From an uncultured Coriobacteriia bacterium (GTDB lineage: Bacteria; Actinomycetota; Coriobacteriia; Coriobacteriales; QAMH01), in assembly GCA_902478425.1 (NCBI GenBank), contig CABSKV010000022.1:1-19608 (forward strand): a stretch of 19,608 bases of DNA, given 5' to 3'. A program made the position numbers and the translations under genes. Shown here in pieces: positions 13,112-19,608 of this stretch. Within the stretch, counting starts at the first letter, position 1. The number at the start of each line of letters is the position of its first letter. The notes under the pieces are model-generated. The model was not told the DNA's origin. It was given only the letters and a program-made list of their open reading frames with translations, and searched no databases.

Positions 13112-13765
13112 ATGCACACAGATGATAGAGTCATGAACGCGCTGGGCATCATGCGCTTCGGCCCCAAGGCGCTCTCCTGCCACGTCGACGAGCGCCGCGC
13201 CCTCAAGTACCTCGGTCAGCGCGGCCATGAACTCACCGACGAGCTCGCGGTCCGCTTCGAAGATGCCGTCGTCCACTGCGAGGCAGTCGCCCAGCCACGC
13301 GGCATCGCCCGCAGCTTCACGCTCGATCGATCGCACCCCGATGGCATCGCACTCGAGGGCACAAGCCTCGTCCTGACCGGCCGCAACATCGCCCGCCACC
13401 TCGAGGTCTGCACGCTCGCCTGCCTGCTGGCGGTCACCCTCGGCATGCAGACCGAGCGCGAGCTCGCACGCCTGCAGGCCACCAACCCCCTCGACGCGCT
13501 GCTCTTCGACGCCTGCGCCTCGTCCATGGCCGAAGAGGCCGCTCAGGCAGCATCGATGCGCATCGCCGCGCTCGCCGAGGAAGCCAGCCTCGTGCCCACG
13601 AAGCGCTTTAGCCCCGGCTTCGGCGACCTGCCGCTCGACCTGCAGGCGACGTTCCTCGCCGCGATCGACGCCGATAAGTCGCTCGGCATTCACGCCGGTA
13701 GCTCGCATCTCATGACGCCGATGAAGAGCGTCACGGCCATCGTCGGCCTCGCGTCCGCGCGCTAA
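13112..13765 (+). CDS. methionine synthase activation-domain protein
   Basis: A 217-residue protein corresponding to the C-terminal AdoMet-binding activation domain of cobalamin-dependent methionine synthase, here a free-standing gene. RFSPGFGDLPL (165-175) corresponds to the RxxPGY AdoMet-binding segment of MetH, and MTPMKSVTAIVGL (201-213) is typical of the C-terminal end of these proteins. It would help reductively methylate oxidised cob(II)alamin on the MetH encoded 69 bases downstream, which lacks this domain. AAGGGA is about 13 bases before the ATG at 13112, a long gap; an ATG at 13133 is an alternative start. Known split arrangements in Clostridia and Coriobacteriia support the role. 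Confidence 0.85.
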   Translation: MHTDDRVMNALGIMRFGPKALSCHVDERRALKYLGQRGHELTDELAVRFEDAVVHCEAVAQPRGIARSFTLDRSHPDGIALEGTSLVLTGRNIARHLEVCTLACLLAVTLGMQTERELARLQATNPLDALLFDACASSMAEEAAQAASMRIAALAEEASLVPTKRFSPGFGDLPLDLQATFLAAIDADKSLGIHAGSSHLMTPMKSVTAIVGLASAR

Positions 13766-13792
13766 CGCGAAAAACCGTGTCACAGCATCGCG

Positions 13793-13798
13793 TACAAT
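13793..13798 (+). promoter_or_regulatory. possible -10 element before metH
   Basis: TACAAT lies in the 69-base gap between the activation-domain gene and metH. No matching -35 is clear. It may be an additional promoter within the pair. No cobalamin riboswitch fits in the short gap. Confidence 0.25.
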
Positions 13799-13834
13799 AG
13801 GCGCCAGGTAATATTCGCCGTCTGCGGAGAGGTG

Positions 13835-16321
13835 ATGTACGTGGCGACCCCGCGAACGCCCCAGATTTCGTCCGAGCTCCTCGACCAGGTCCTGCACGGC
13901 CAGGCGCTCATGCTGGCCGATGGCGGCATGGGCACCCTCATCCAGCAGGCCGGCCTGGCGGGCATACACGAGCTGCCGGATCTCCTCAACCTCACGCACG
14001 CGAGCGATATACGCGCGCTGCAACGCCGCTACGTCGAGGCCGGTAGCGATTGCATCGCTACCAACACCTTCAGCTCGAACCGCCTCAAGCTCGCGGGCAC
14101 GGGCACGAGCGTCGACGAGCTCTTCGCGGCCGCGGCGCAAATCGCGCGCGAGGCAGGCGCTCCCCTAGTCGCAGGCGATATAGGGCCCACGGGTGCATTG
14201 CTCGCCCCGCTCGGGCCGCTCAGCTTCGACGAGGCATACGATATCTTCGCCGAGCAGGCGCGCGCGGCACACGCGGCCGGCTGCGACCTCATCTTCCTCG
14301 AGACCTTCTCCGATCTGCTCGAAGCCAAGGCGGCGCTACTCGCCTGCCTCGAGAACACGCCGCTGCCGGTCTTCGCGACGATGACCTTCGGCGAGGACGG
14401 CCGTAGCTTCATGGGCACGAGCCCGGCCATCGCCGCCGCCACGCTTTCCGCGCTCGGCGCCTCGGCTGCCGGCCTCAACTGCTCGCTCGGCCCGGCAGAG
14501 ACTTCCCCGCTCGTCGCGCAGATGGCGCCCTTCGCCCGCTGCCCGCTCATGGTGCAGCCCAACGCCGGCTTGCCGCGCGTGGCCGAGGACGGCTCGACCG
14601 TCTACGACGTGGAGCCGCGGGCGTTCGCGCAGGCCATGACCGGCATCCTCGACGCAGGCGCGCGCATCATCGGTGGCTGCTGCGGCACGACGCCCGAGCA
14701 CATCGTAGAGCTACGCCGCCTGCTCGATGAAGGCAACTGGTTGTACGATGTTCCGCAAGGCTATCGACCATCCTTCGTCGTCACGAGCGCGCAAGAGCTC
14801 GTCGAGCTCGCACCGGACGAGGAGCATATCGCCGTCATCGGCGAGCGTATCAACCCCACGGGCAAGCCGCGGCTCAAAGATGCGCTGGTCAACGGCAACT
14901 ACGATATCGCCGTCGCCGAGGCGGTCGCGCAGGTCGAGGCCGGCGCGAGCATACTCGACGTCAACGTCGGCGTGCCGGGCATCGACGAGCCGACCGTGCT
15001 GCGCGCGGTAACCGAGCGCCTGCAGGCCACGGTCCCCGCACCCTTGCAGCTCGACTCGTCTGATCCGGCCGCACTCGAGGCCGCTTGCCGCAGCTACGCG
15101 GGCCGTCCGCTCATCAACTCCGTCAACGGCAAGGCAGAAAGCCTCGCCAGCGTGCTGCCCATCGCCGCCCGCTACGGCGCGACCATCGTCGGCCTCACGC
15201 TCGACGAAGGCGGCATTCCGGCCACGGCCGAAGGGCGCGTCGCGATCGCCGAGCGCATCATCGAGGCCGCGCTCGATGCCGGCCTGCGCCTCGAAGACAT
15301 TGCGATCGACTGTCTCGTCATGGCCGCCGCGACCAACCAGTCTGAGGTCCCCGAGCTCCTCGCGGCCGTGCGCCTATGCAAGGAGCGCCTCGGCGTGCGC
15401 TGCGTGCTCGGCGTCTCCAACGTGAGCTTCGGGCTACCCGCGCGTCCCGTCCTCAACGCGAGCTTCCTCACGGCCGCACTTGTCTGCGGGCTCGACCTGC
15501 CCATCATCAACCCGCTCGAGCCGCGCTACCGCGAGGCCATCGCCGCCTTCAAGGTCATCAACGGCCAGGATGCCGGCTGCCTCGGCTACGTCACAGAGAT
15601 GCAGGACGAAGCATCAGCCTCCCCGCATGCCACTCACCACATCGGGGGCCCTGTCGCGGAGGCGCGTGTGAACGCGCCCGAAGACCACGCAGCCGGGGCT
15701 GCCGCCACCCTCCACAACGCCGTCCTCACCGGCCAGCGCGATGCGGCCGCCACAGCTGCCCGCAATCTACTCGCCACCAGCGACGCCATCGCCATCGCAG
15801 GCGACGTCCTCGCTCCCGCGCTCGACAAGGTCGGGCTACGCTACGACGAGGGCGCCTACTTCCTGCCCCAGCTCATGGCATCGGCCGAGGCCGCGAAGGC
15901 CGCCTTCGACGTGCTTTCCGAGGCGAGCGCGAACTCTCCAGCCGCACAGGTGCAGGGCAACTCATTGCCTATCGTGCTCGCCACCGTCGAGGGTGATATC
16001 CACGACATCGGCAAGAACATCGTGAAGATGCTGCTCGAGAACTACGGCTTCACGGTCATCGACCTCGGCCGCGACGTCGCGCCGCAGGCCATCGTCGATG
16101 CCGTGCTCGCGCACGATGCCCCGCTCGTCGGCCTGTCGGCGCTCATGACCACGACGCTGCCCGCGATGGAGCGCACCATCGCCCTGCTACGCGAGCAGGC
16201 GCCGCAGGTCACGGTCATGGTGGGTGGCGCCGTCCTCACCGAGGACTACGCGCGTCGCATAGGGGCTCACCATTACGTCGCCGACGCCGCCGCCTCCGTC
16301 CGCGTCGCCCAAAACGTGTAA
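13835..16321 (+). CDS. metH: cobalamin-dependent methionine synthase without activation domain
   Basis: An 828-residue enzyme that moves a methyl group from methyltetrahydrofolate through cobalamin to homocysteine. Domains in order: homocysteine-binding barrel (about 15-300) with zinc ligands Cys216 (LNCSLGP), Cys282 and Cys283 (GGCCGTTPEH); pterin-binding barrel (about 330-590) with GERINPTG (336-343) and DVNVG (375-379); cobalamin cap (about 615-700); Rossmann B12-binding domain with DIHDIGKN (721-728), where His723 is the lower cobalt ligand. It ends at the B12 domain, against roughly 1200 residues for E. coli MetH, because the reactivation domain is the preceding gene. GGAG lies five bases before ATG 13835; an adjoining GTG at 13832 is less likely. 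The TAA stop lies in a palindromic repeat. Confidence 0.93.
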   Translation: MYVATPRTPQISSELLDQVLHGQALMLADGGMGTLIQQAGLAGIHELPDLLNLTHASDIRALQRRYVEAGSDCIATNTFSSNRLKLAGTGTSVDELFAAAAQIAREAGAPLVAGDIGPTGALLAPLGPLSFDEAYDIFAEQARAAHAAGCDLIFLETFSDLLEAKAALLACLENTPLPVFATMTFGEDGRSFMGTSPAIAAATLSALGASAAGLNCSLGPAETSPLVAQMAPFARCPLMVQPNAGLPRVAEDGSTVYDVEPRAFAQAMTGILDAGARIIGGCCGTTPEHIVELRRLLDEGNWLYDVPQGYRPSFVVTSAQELVELAPDEEHIAVIGERINPTGKPRLKDALVNGNYDIAVAEAVAQVEAGASILDVNVGVPGIDEPTVLRAVTERLQATVPAPLQLDSSDPAALEAACRSYAGRPLINSVNGKAESLASVLPIAARYGATIVGLTLDEGGIPATAEGRVAIAERIIEAALDAGLRLEDIAIDCLVMAAATNQSEVPELLAAVRLCKERLGVRCVLGVSNVSFGLPARPVLNASFLTAALVCGLDLPIINPLEPRYREAIAAFKVINGQDAGCLGYVTEMQDEASASPHATHHIGGPVAEARVNAPEDHAAGAAATLHNAVLTGQRDAAATAARNLLATSDAIAIAGDVLAPALDKVGLRYDEGAYFLPQLMASAEAAKAAFDVLSEASANSPAAQVQGNSLPIVLATVEGDIHDIGKNIVKMLLENYGFTVIDLGRDVAPQAIVDAVLAHDAPLVGLSALMTTTLPAMERTIALLREQAPQVTVMVGGAVLTEDYARRIGAHHYVADAAASVRVAQNV

Positions 16322-16342
16322 TAGGGTCAGGCCCTTTTACAC
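16316..16342 (-). repeat. GGGTCAGGCCC palindromic repeat, copy 1
   Basis: GTGTAATAGGG (16316-16326) and CCCTTTTACAC (16332-16342) pair with one mismatch around TCAGG. The metH stop codon TAA (16319-16321) is inside the left arm. It is the reverse orientation of the copy at 17693-17721. Confidence 0.8.
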
Positions 16343-16367
16343 ATCTCACCCCCTCGCCGACACGCCC

Positions 16368-16396
16368 TTGCGCGCCCCCACGCGAAGCTTTATCAT
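16368..16396 (+). promoter_or_regulatory. promoter of the 58-residue membrane peptide gene
   Basis: TTGCGC (16368-16373) and TATCAT (16391-16396) are exactly 17 bases apart. A start near 16403 gives a leader of about 50 bases to the ATG at 16453. Confidence 0.5.
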
Positions 16397-16452
16397 CGCA
16401 GGAAGTGTGAAATCCGGCCGTCGCGCGGTCGCTTAGAGAGAAGGATGAGACA

Positions 16453-16629
16453 ATGCTACTCAACCCGGAAAAGGCCCTGGAGAAGTCCGCCATGCAGGCA
16501 GAGTTCGGCTCGCCCGTCACGCCCAAGAAGCGTGGCTTCAAGGAGATCATCCTCACCACGACCGCAGGCTACATCGCCTCGATCGCCGTGATCGCCTGCT
16601 TCTTCCTGATTGCCGCCATCGGCGCATAA
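16453..16629 (+). CDS. 58-residue single-pass membrane protein
   Basis: A small gene with its own promoter (16368-16396), a ribosome binding site (AAGGA seven bases before the ATG) and a strong terminator 21 bases after the stop, so it is a complete independent unit. The first 30 residues are polar with a basic patch (PKKRGFK, 24-30); residues about 31-57 form one hydrophobic helix (IILTTTAGYIASIAVIACFFLIAAIGA). The N-terminus is probably cytoplasmic. I recognise no family. It is not like the 41-residue peptide at 2553, which lacks a polar N-terminus and has a charged tail. Confidence 0.7.
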   Translation: MLLNPEKALEKSAMQAEFGSPVTPKKRGFKEIILTTTAGYIASIAVIACFFLIAAIGA

Positions 16630-16650
16630 GCACGGCTTCATAGCATGAAG

Positions 16651-16680
16651 AAAGGGACCCTCCGGGGTCCCTTTTCGTTT
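16651..16680 (+). terminator. intrinsic terminator of the 58-residue membrane protein gene
   Basis: AAAGGGACCC (16651-16660) pairs perfectly with GGGTCCCTTT (16665-16674) around TCCG, followed by TCGTTT. It is the best classical terminator in the window. Confidence 0.9.
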
Positions 16681-16686
16681 GCGTGA

Positions 16687-16721
16687 AAATGAGACAAGGC
16701 GTCAGTCTCGCTGTCTCATTT
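16687..16721 (+). repeat. GAGAC palindromic repeat, copy 8
   Basis: AAATGAGACA (16687-16696) pairs with TGTCTCATTT (16712-16721); the loop AGGCGTCAGTCTCGC nearly equals that of copy 4. It lies 24 bases past the stop of the minus-strand methionine aminopeptidase gene. Confidence 0.85.
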
Positions 16722-16745
16722 CCCCGGTCAGCGTGTTATCCGCCT

Positions 16746-17630
16746 CTACCAGCACAGCAGCTCGTAGCCGTCATCGGTGACGACGACCTGCACCTCCCAC
16801 TGCGCCGACGGCGAGCCATCGGCCGTGCGCACGGTCCAGCCGTTCGGGTCGTTCATGTCGATCTTTGCCTTGCCCATGTTGACCATCGGCTCGATCGTGA
16901 AGCACATACCCGGCACGAGGACCGGCCCCGTTCCCGCCTTGGCCACGAAGCTCACGAACGGGTCCTCGTGAAACTCCAGCCCGATGCCATGCCCGCCGAA
17001 CTCGGCGACGACCGAGAATCCGGCGTCCGTCGCGACCCTGTTGACCGCCGCACTCACGTCGCCTAGATGCGCCCACGGCTTCACCGCCGCCAGGCCCGCC
17101 TCAACGGATTCGCGCGTCACCTCGACGAGCCGCCGCCATTCGTCATCGACATCGCCAATGCAGAACATGCGCGAGGAGTCCGAGAAGTAGCCGTCGAGTA
17201 TCGTCGACATGTCGACGTTGACGATGTCGCCGCTCTTGAGCACGTCGTCCTCGCTCGGAATGCCGTGGCAGACGACCTCGTTGATCGACGTGCACACGCT
17301 CTTCGGGAAGCCCTCGTAGTCGAGGTCGGCGGGAATCGCGCCGTGCTCGATGCAGTAGTCGTGCACCCAGCGGTCGATCTCCTCGGTGCTCGTACCCACG
17401 CCGATGCGCTCGGCCACGTAATCGAGCGCCCCGATGTTGACCTTAGCCGATGCCTTGATGCCCTCGATCTCCTCGGGCGTCTTGAGCAGGTCGCGCCCCA
17501 GGACGGTCTCGCCCGCGTCGTGCAGCTCCTGCAAGTGCCGATCGAACTCGAGATGACACTTCTTGTACTTCTTGCCGCTGCCACACCAGCATTCGTCGTT
17601 GCGACCGGGGCTTTCCAGGTTGTCGTACAC
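16746..17630 (-). CDS. map: type I methionine aminopeptidase with SEC-C zinc motif
   Basis: A 294-residue enzyme that removes the initiator methionine from new proteins. The N-terminus carries a SEC-C-type zinc motif, CWCGSGKKYKKCH (Cys14, Cys16, Cys25, His26), which may bring it to the ribosome. The catalytic pita-bread domain (about 48-294) has the five metal ligands Asp140, Asp151, His214, Glu247 and Glu279 (in NVDMS, YFSDSSR, GGHGIGLEFHE, TIEPM and QWEVQ). The start is a GTG at 17630 with GAGGA five bases upstream. It is not beside the ribosomal-protein operon where map often lies, so this may be a second, SEC-C-bearing copy. A TGn-extended -10 lies about 45 bases upstream. Confidence 0.93.
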   Translation of the reverse strand: MYDNLESPGRNDECWCGSGKKYKKCHLEFDRHLQELHDAGETVLGRDLLKTPEEIEGIKASAKVNIGALDYVAERIGVGTSTEEIDRWVHDYCIEHGAIPADLDYEGFPKSVCTSINEVVCHGIPSEDDVLKSGDIVNVDMSTILDGYFSDSSRMFCIGDVDDEWRRLVEVTRESVEAGLAAVKPWAHLGDVSAAVNRVATDAGFSVVAEFGGHGIGLEFHEDPFVSFVAKAGTGPVLVPGMCFTIEPMVNMGKAKIDMNDPNGWTVRTADGSPSAQWEVQVVVTDDGYELLCW

Positions 17631-17675
17631 GTGATTCCTCGCTTCGCTCTCGCGTCTTCGATTGCGTTTCGCCCC

Positions 17676-17684
17676 ATTGTAGCA
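17676..17684 (-). promoter_or_regulatory. extended -10 promoter of map
   Basis: TGCTACAAT on the minus strand is a near-ideal TGn-extended -10 element, giving a leader of about 40 bases. It is the same type as the two small-RNA-region promoters at 2478 and 2744. Confidence 0.5.
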
Positions 17685-17692
17685 GCCGTGAA

Positions 17693-17721
17693 TGTGTAAA
17701 AGGGCCTGACCCTTTTACACA
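17693..17721 (+). repeat. GGGTCAGGCCC palindromic repeat, copy 2
   Basis: TGTGTAAAAGGG (17693-17704) and CCCTTTTACACA (17710-17721) pair perfectly over 12 bases around CCTGA. It abuts the stop codon of the LRR protein gene (17722-17724, minus strand) and lies just upstream of the map promoter. Confidence 0.85.
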
Positions 17722-19608
17722 TCACAGCTCGAAGTCGAAGCCGCGGCCCGTGAGCGTTCGCTGCAGCTCGAGCAGGTAGCCCGTCATCGCCGCATCCTGC
17801 AGCACGCCGACCGCCTCGATTACCGGCAGCAGCGTCTTGCGGTCGAGGTAGCCGAGCTCCACGAGCGCGTCGATGCTGGCGCGGTCGTCATGGCGCGCGG
17901 CCGCGACGCACATCTCGACGAGGTTGTCGCGCAGAATCTGCCCGTACATGCGCCGCGTGTTCTCGCTCAAAAACAGCGGGTCGCGCAGCCGCCCGATGAT
18001 GCGCGTGAGCTGGCCGTACAGGTCGATGGGCGCCATGCTCTTCGCGTCGTAATCGTGCATGTTGACGACGCACGCGTCGTAGCGCGCGAGCAGCGCCTCG
18101 GGGTTGAGGTAGGTCATCGAATTGAAGCCGCGCACGATCTCGTTGAGGCTGCGGAAGGTGACGGGAAAGTGCAGGTCAATGCAGTCGTGCCCCTGTATGG
18201 GTTCGACGAAGTCGACGTGGATGTACTCGATGAGGCAGTTCACGTTGAGGGCGCGGTCCTGGATATGGCGCACGTTCGTGCCGATGCTGAGCGCGGAGAG
18301 CTGCGTCGCGTTGCCGAACGCAAAGGGTGCGAGCGTGTCGACCTCGCGCGGAATGGCGACCTCGGCGCGACTCTCGTCGTAGAGCACGACGCGCGACGCT
18401 CCCTCGCCCATGCGCTCGCAGAGCAGCCCGCCCGTGTGATAGAAGCGTGCGCAGTTGGGGTTGACCTGCACGTTTACGAGCGAGGGCCTGCCGTCGATGC
18501 CACGTGCGCCAGCGGTGACGAGCGCCAGCTTGCCCAGGTGCTCGAAGCCGGCGGGCAGGTAGACGCCCTCGAGCGCCGTATCGAGGAAGGCCTCGTCGCC
18601 GATCGAGCGCAGGCTCTCGGGGAAGCGCACCTGTCGCAGGCTGCGGCAGCCGCGGAAGGCCGCATCGCCGATCTCGGCTAGCCCCTCGGGTAGCGTCACC
18701 TGCCGCAAGCGCGCCATGTTCGAAAACGCACGCCCGCAGATGACCTCGCAACCGGGTGCGACGGCGTACTCCACGAGCTCGGGCACCATCGAGCCCATAA
18801 GCACCTGCGTCCCGTTCGCGTACAGCACGCCGTGCTTGTCGAGCCAGAGCGTCCCGCCCTCCTCGATGACGCAGCGCACGCCCGTGCGCGCAACGCAATC
18901 GCAGGCCAGCTGCTGCACGCTCGCGGGCACGCGCAGCTCGGTGATGCCGCTTTCCGCGAACGCCTCGTCGCCGATCTCGACGAGACCCTCGTCAAGCGCG
19001 ACGCTCGCAAGCTCGCGGCAGCGGAAGAACGCGCGTTTCTCGATGCGACGCAAGCTCGCCGGCGCCGTGAACTCCCGCAGGGTCGTGCGCGCGAACGCAT
19101 GCGCGCCAATCGAGTGCACGCCGTCCGGAAGCGTGACGCTGCGCAGGCCCGGGCAGCACGCGAAGGCCTTGGCGCCGATCTCGACGCAGCCTTTCGGGAC
19201 TTCGTACTCCTCGACCGGCACCGCGACCGCCGCCAGGCGCATCTGGCCGTCATCCTCACCCACGTGCGCTCGCTCGAACACACATATGCAATCTGTTGCC
19301 AAAAACGGGTTTCCCGCCGCGACATGCACGTCCGCGAGCTTGCTGTTCGCGAACGCGCCCGGCTCCACCGCGCTCGTGCCCACGCCGATCGTGAGCGTGC
19401 GCAGCCCCTCGACCTCGAAGACCTCGAGGCCCACGCGCTCAAGCATGCCGGGCAGCACGAGTTCCTCCAGCTTGCGGCACTGGTTCACCCAGCTCGAATC
19501 GAAGCTCGTCGTCGCGCGCGGCAGCACCAGAACCCGTAGGTCACGGCACATCCTGAACGCCGAGGGCCCGATGACCTCGATGCAGTCGGCGCAGACGATC
19601 TCCTCCAC
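17722..19608 (-). CDS. leucine-rich-repeat protein, BspA-like (5' end beyond window)
   Basis: The last 628 residues of a protein whose start lies beyond the right edge; the GTG at the edge is probably an internal valine. About the first 440 residues are irregular LRR_5/BspA repeats with the pattern IGxxAFxxCxxLxxVxLPxxL, for example EIGDEAFAESGITELRVPASV, EIGDAAFRGCRSLRQVRFPESL and SIGDEAFLDTALEGVYLPAGF. Two interruptions (GGTLWLDKHGVLYANGTQVLMG and TGGLLCERMGEGASRVVLYD) are short beta-rich inserts. Residues about 470-628 lack repeats and are mainly helical (ENTRRMYGQILRDNLVEMCVAAARHDDRASIDALVELGYL). Such proteins bind proteins or surfaces, but no signal or anchor is visible in this part. Location and partner are unknown. 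Confidence 0.85.
   Translation of the reverse strand: MEEIVCADCIEVIGPSAFRMCRDLRVLVLPRATTSFDSSWVNQCRKLEELVLPGMLERVGLEVFEVEGLRTLTIGVGTSAVEPGAFANSKLADVHVAAGNPFLATDCICVFERAHVGEDDGQMRLAAVAVPVEEYEVPKGCVEIGAKAFACCPGLRSVTLPDGVHSIGAHAFARTTLREFTAPASLRRIEKRAFFRCRELASVALDEGLVEIGDEAFAESGITELRVPASVQQLACDCVARTGVRCVIEEGGTLWLDKHGVLYANGTQVLMGSMVPELVEYAVAPGCEVICGRAFSNMARLRQVTLPEGLAEIGDAAFRGCRSLRQVRFPESLRSIGDEAFLDTALEGVYLPAGFEHLGKLALVTAGARGIDGRPSLVNVQVNPNCARFYHTGGLLCERMGEGASRVVLYDESRAEVAIPREVDTLAPFAFGNATQLSALSIGTNVRHIQDRALNVNCLIEYIHVDFVEPIQGHDCIDLHFPVTFRSLNEIVRGFNSMTYLNPEALLARYDACVVNMHDYDAKSMAPIDLYGQLTRIIGRLRDPLFLSENTRRMYGQILRDNLVEMCVAAARHDDRASIDALVELGYLDRKTLLPVIEAVGVLQDAAMTGYLLELQRTLTGRGFDFEL

Noticed and set aside
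5823..16721. Idea that the spaced GAGAC palindromes form a CRISPR array
   Set aside because: They are kilobases apart with whole genes between them and no uniform short spacers.

Overview
The window looks like chromosomal DNA from a high-GC, anaerobic actinobacterium, most probably of the class Coriobacteriia (Eggerthella/Slackia/Collinsella type). The reasons are GC-rich genes with strong G/C third-position bias, lysine synthesis through LL-diaminopimelate aminotransferase (dapL), a cobalamin methionine synthase whose reactivation domain is a separate small gene, a SEC-C-tagged methionine aminopeptidase, several radical SAM enzymes, and dispersed intergenic palindromes. The class assignment is an inference from gene content. 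No rRNA or tRNA gene and no CRISPR array was seen.

Layout. 1-888 is a strikingly AT-rich stretch without a convincing long gene. It holds a perfect DnaA box, several near-boxes and short iterated motifs, so it is a candidate replication origin. 889-2370 is a DUF1846 protein gene. 2478-2752 is a compact unit: a 41-residue hydrophobic peptide, a hairpin over its ribosome binding site, and an apparent opposing RNA ending in a terminator hairpin. This layout matches type I toxin-antitoxin systems. 2782-3953 (minus strand) is a SpoVA-like duplicated membrane protein with a possible attenuator leader. 4044-5309 is a radical SAM enzyme of unknown substrate, convergent with a MarR regulator (5311-5766, minus) that has its own palindromic operator.

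5879-7348 holds a ModD-type phosphoribosyltransferase (minus) divergent from a PAP2 lipid phosphatase. 7507-10118 is a coiled-coil protein of unknown function closely followed by a YgiQ-type radical SAM protein. 10202-10903 (minus) is a lipoprotein amidase of the AmpD/PGRP fold, divergent from dapL (11039-12259), which is followed by pyrE. 13112-16321 is the split methionine synthase: activation-domain protein, then MetH. A 58-residue membrane peptide (16453-16629), methionine aminopeptidase (16746-17630, minus) and a large leucine-rich-repeat protein cut by the window edge (17722-19608, minus) complete it.

Functionally, several genes serve cell-wall and membrane metabolism (PAP2 phosphatase, amidase, dapL) and methionine metabolism (split MetH, MAP), but the frequent strand switches argue for many short transcription units. 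These units are punctuated by palindromic repeats of two families: eight copies of ATGAGACA...TGTCTCAT and two of GTGTAAAAGGG...CCCTTTTACAC. Most sit on or beside stop codons, and several contain the stop codon.
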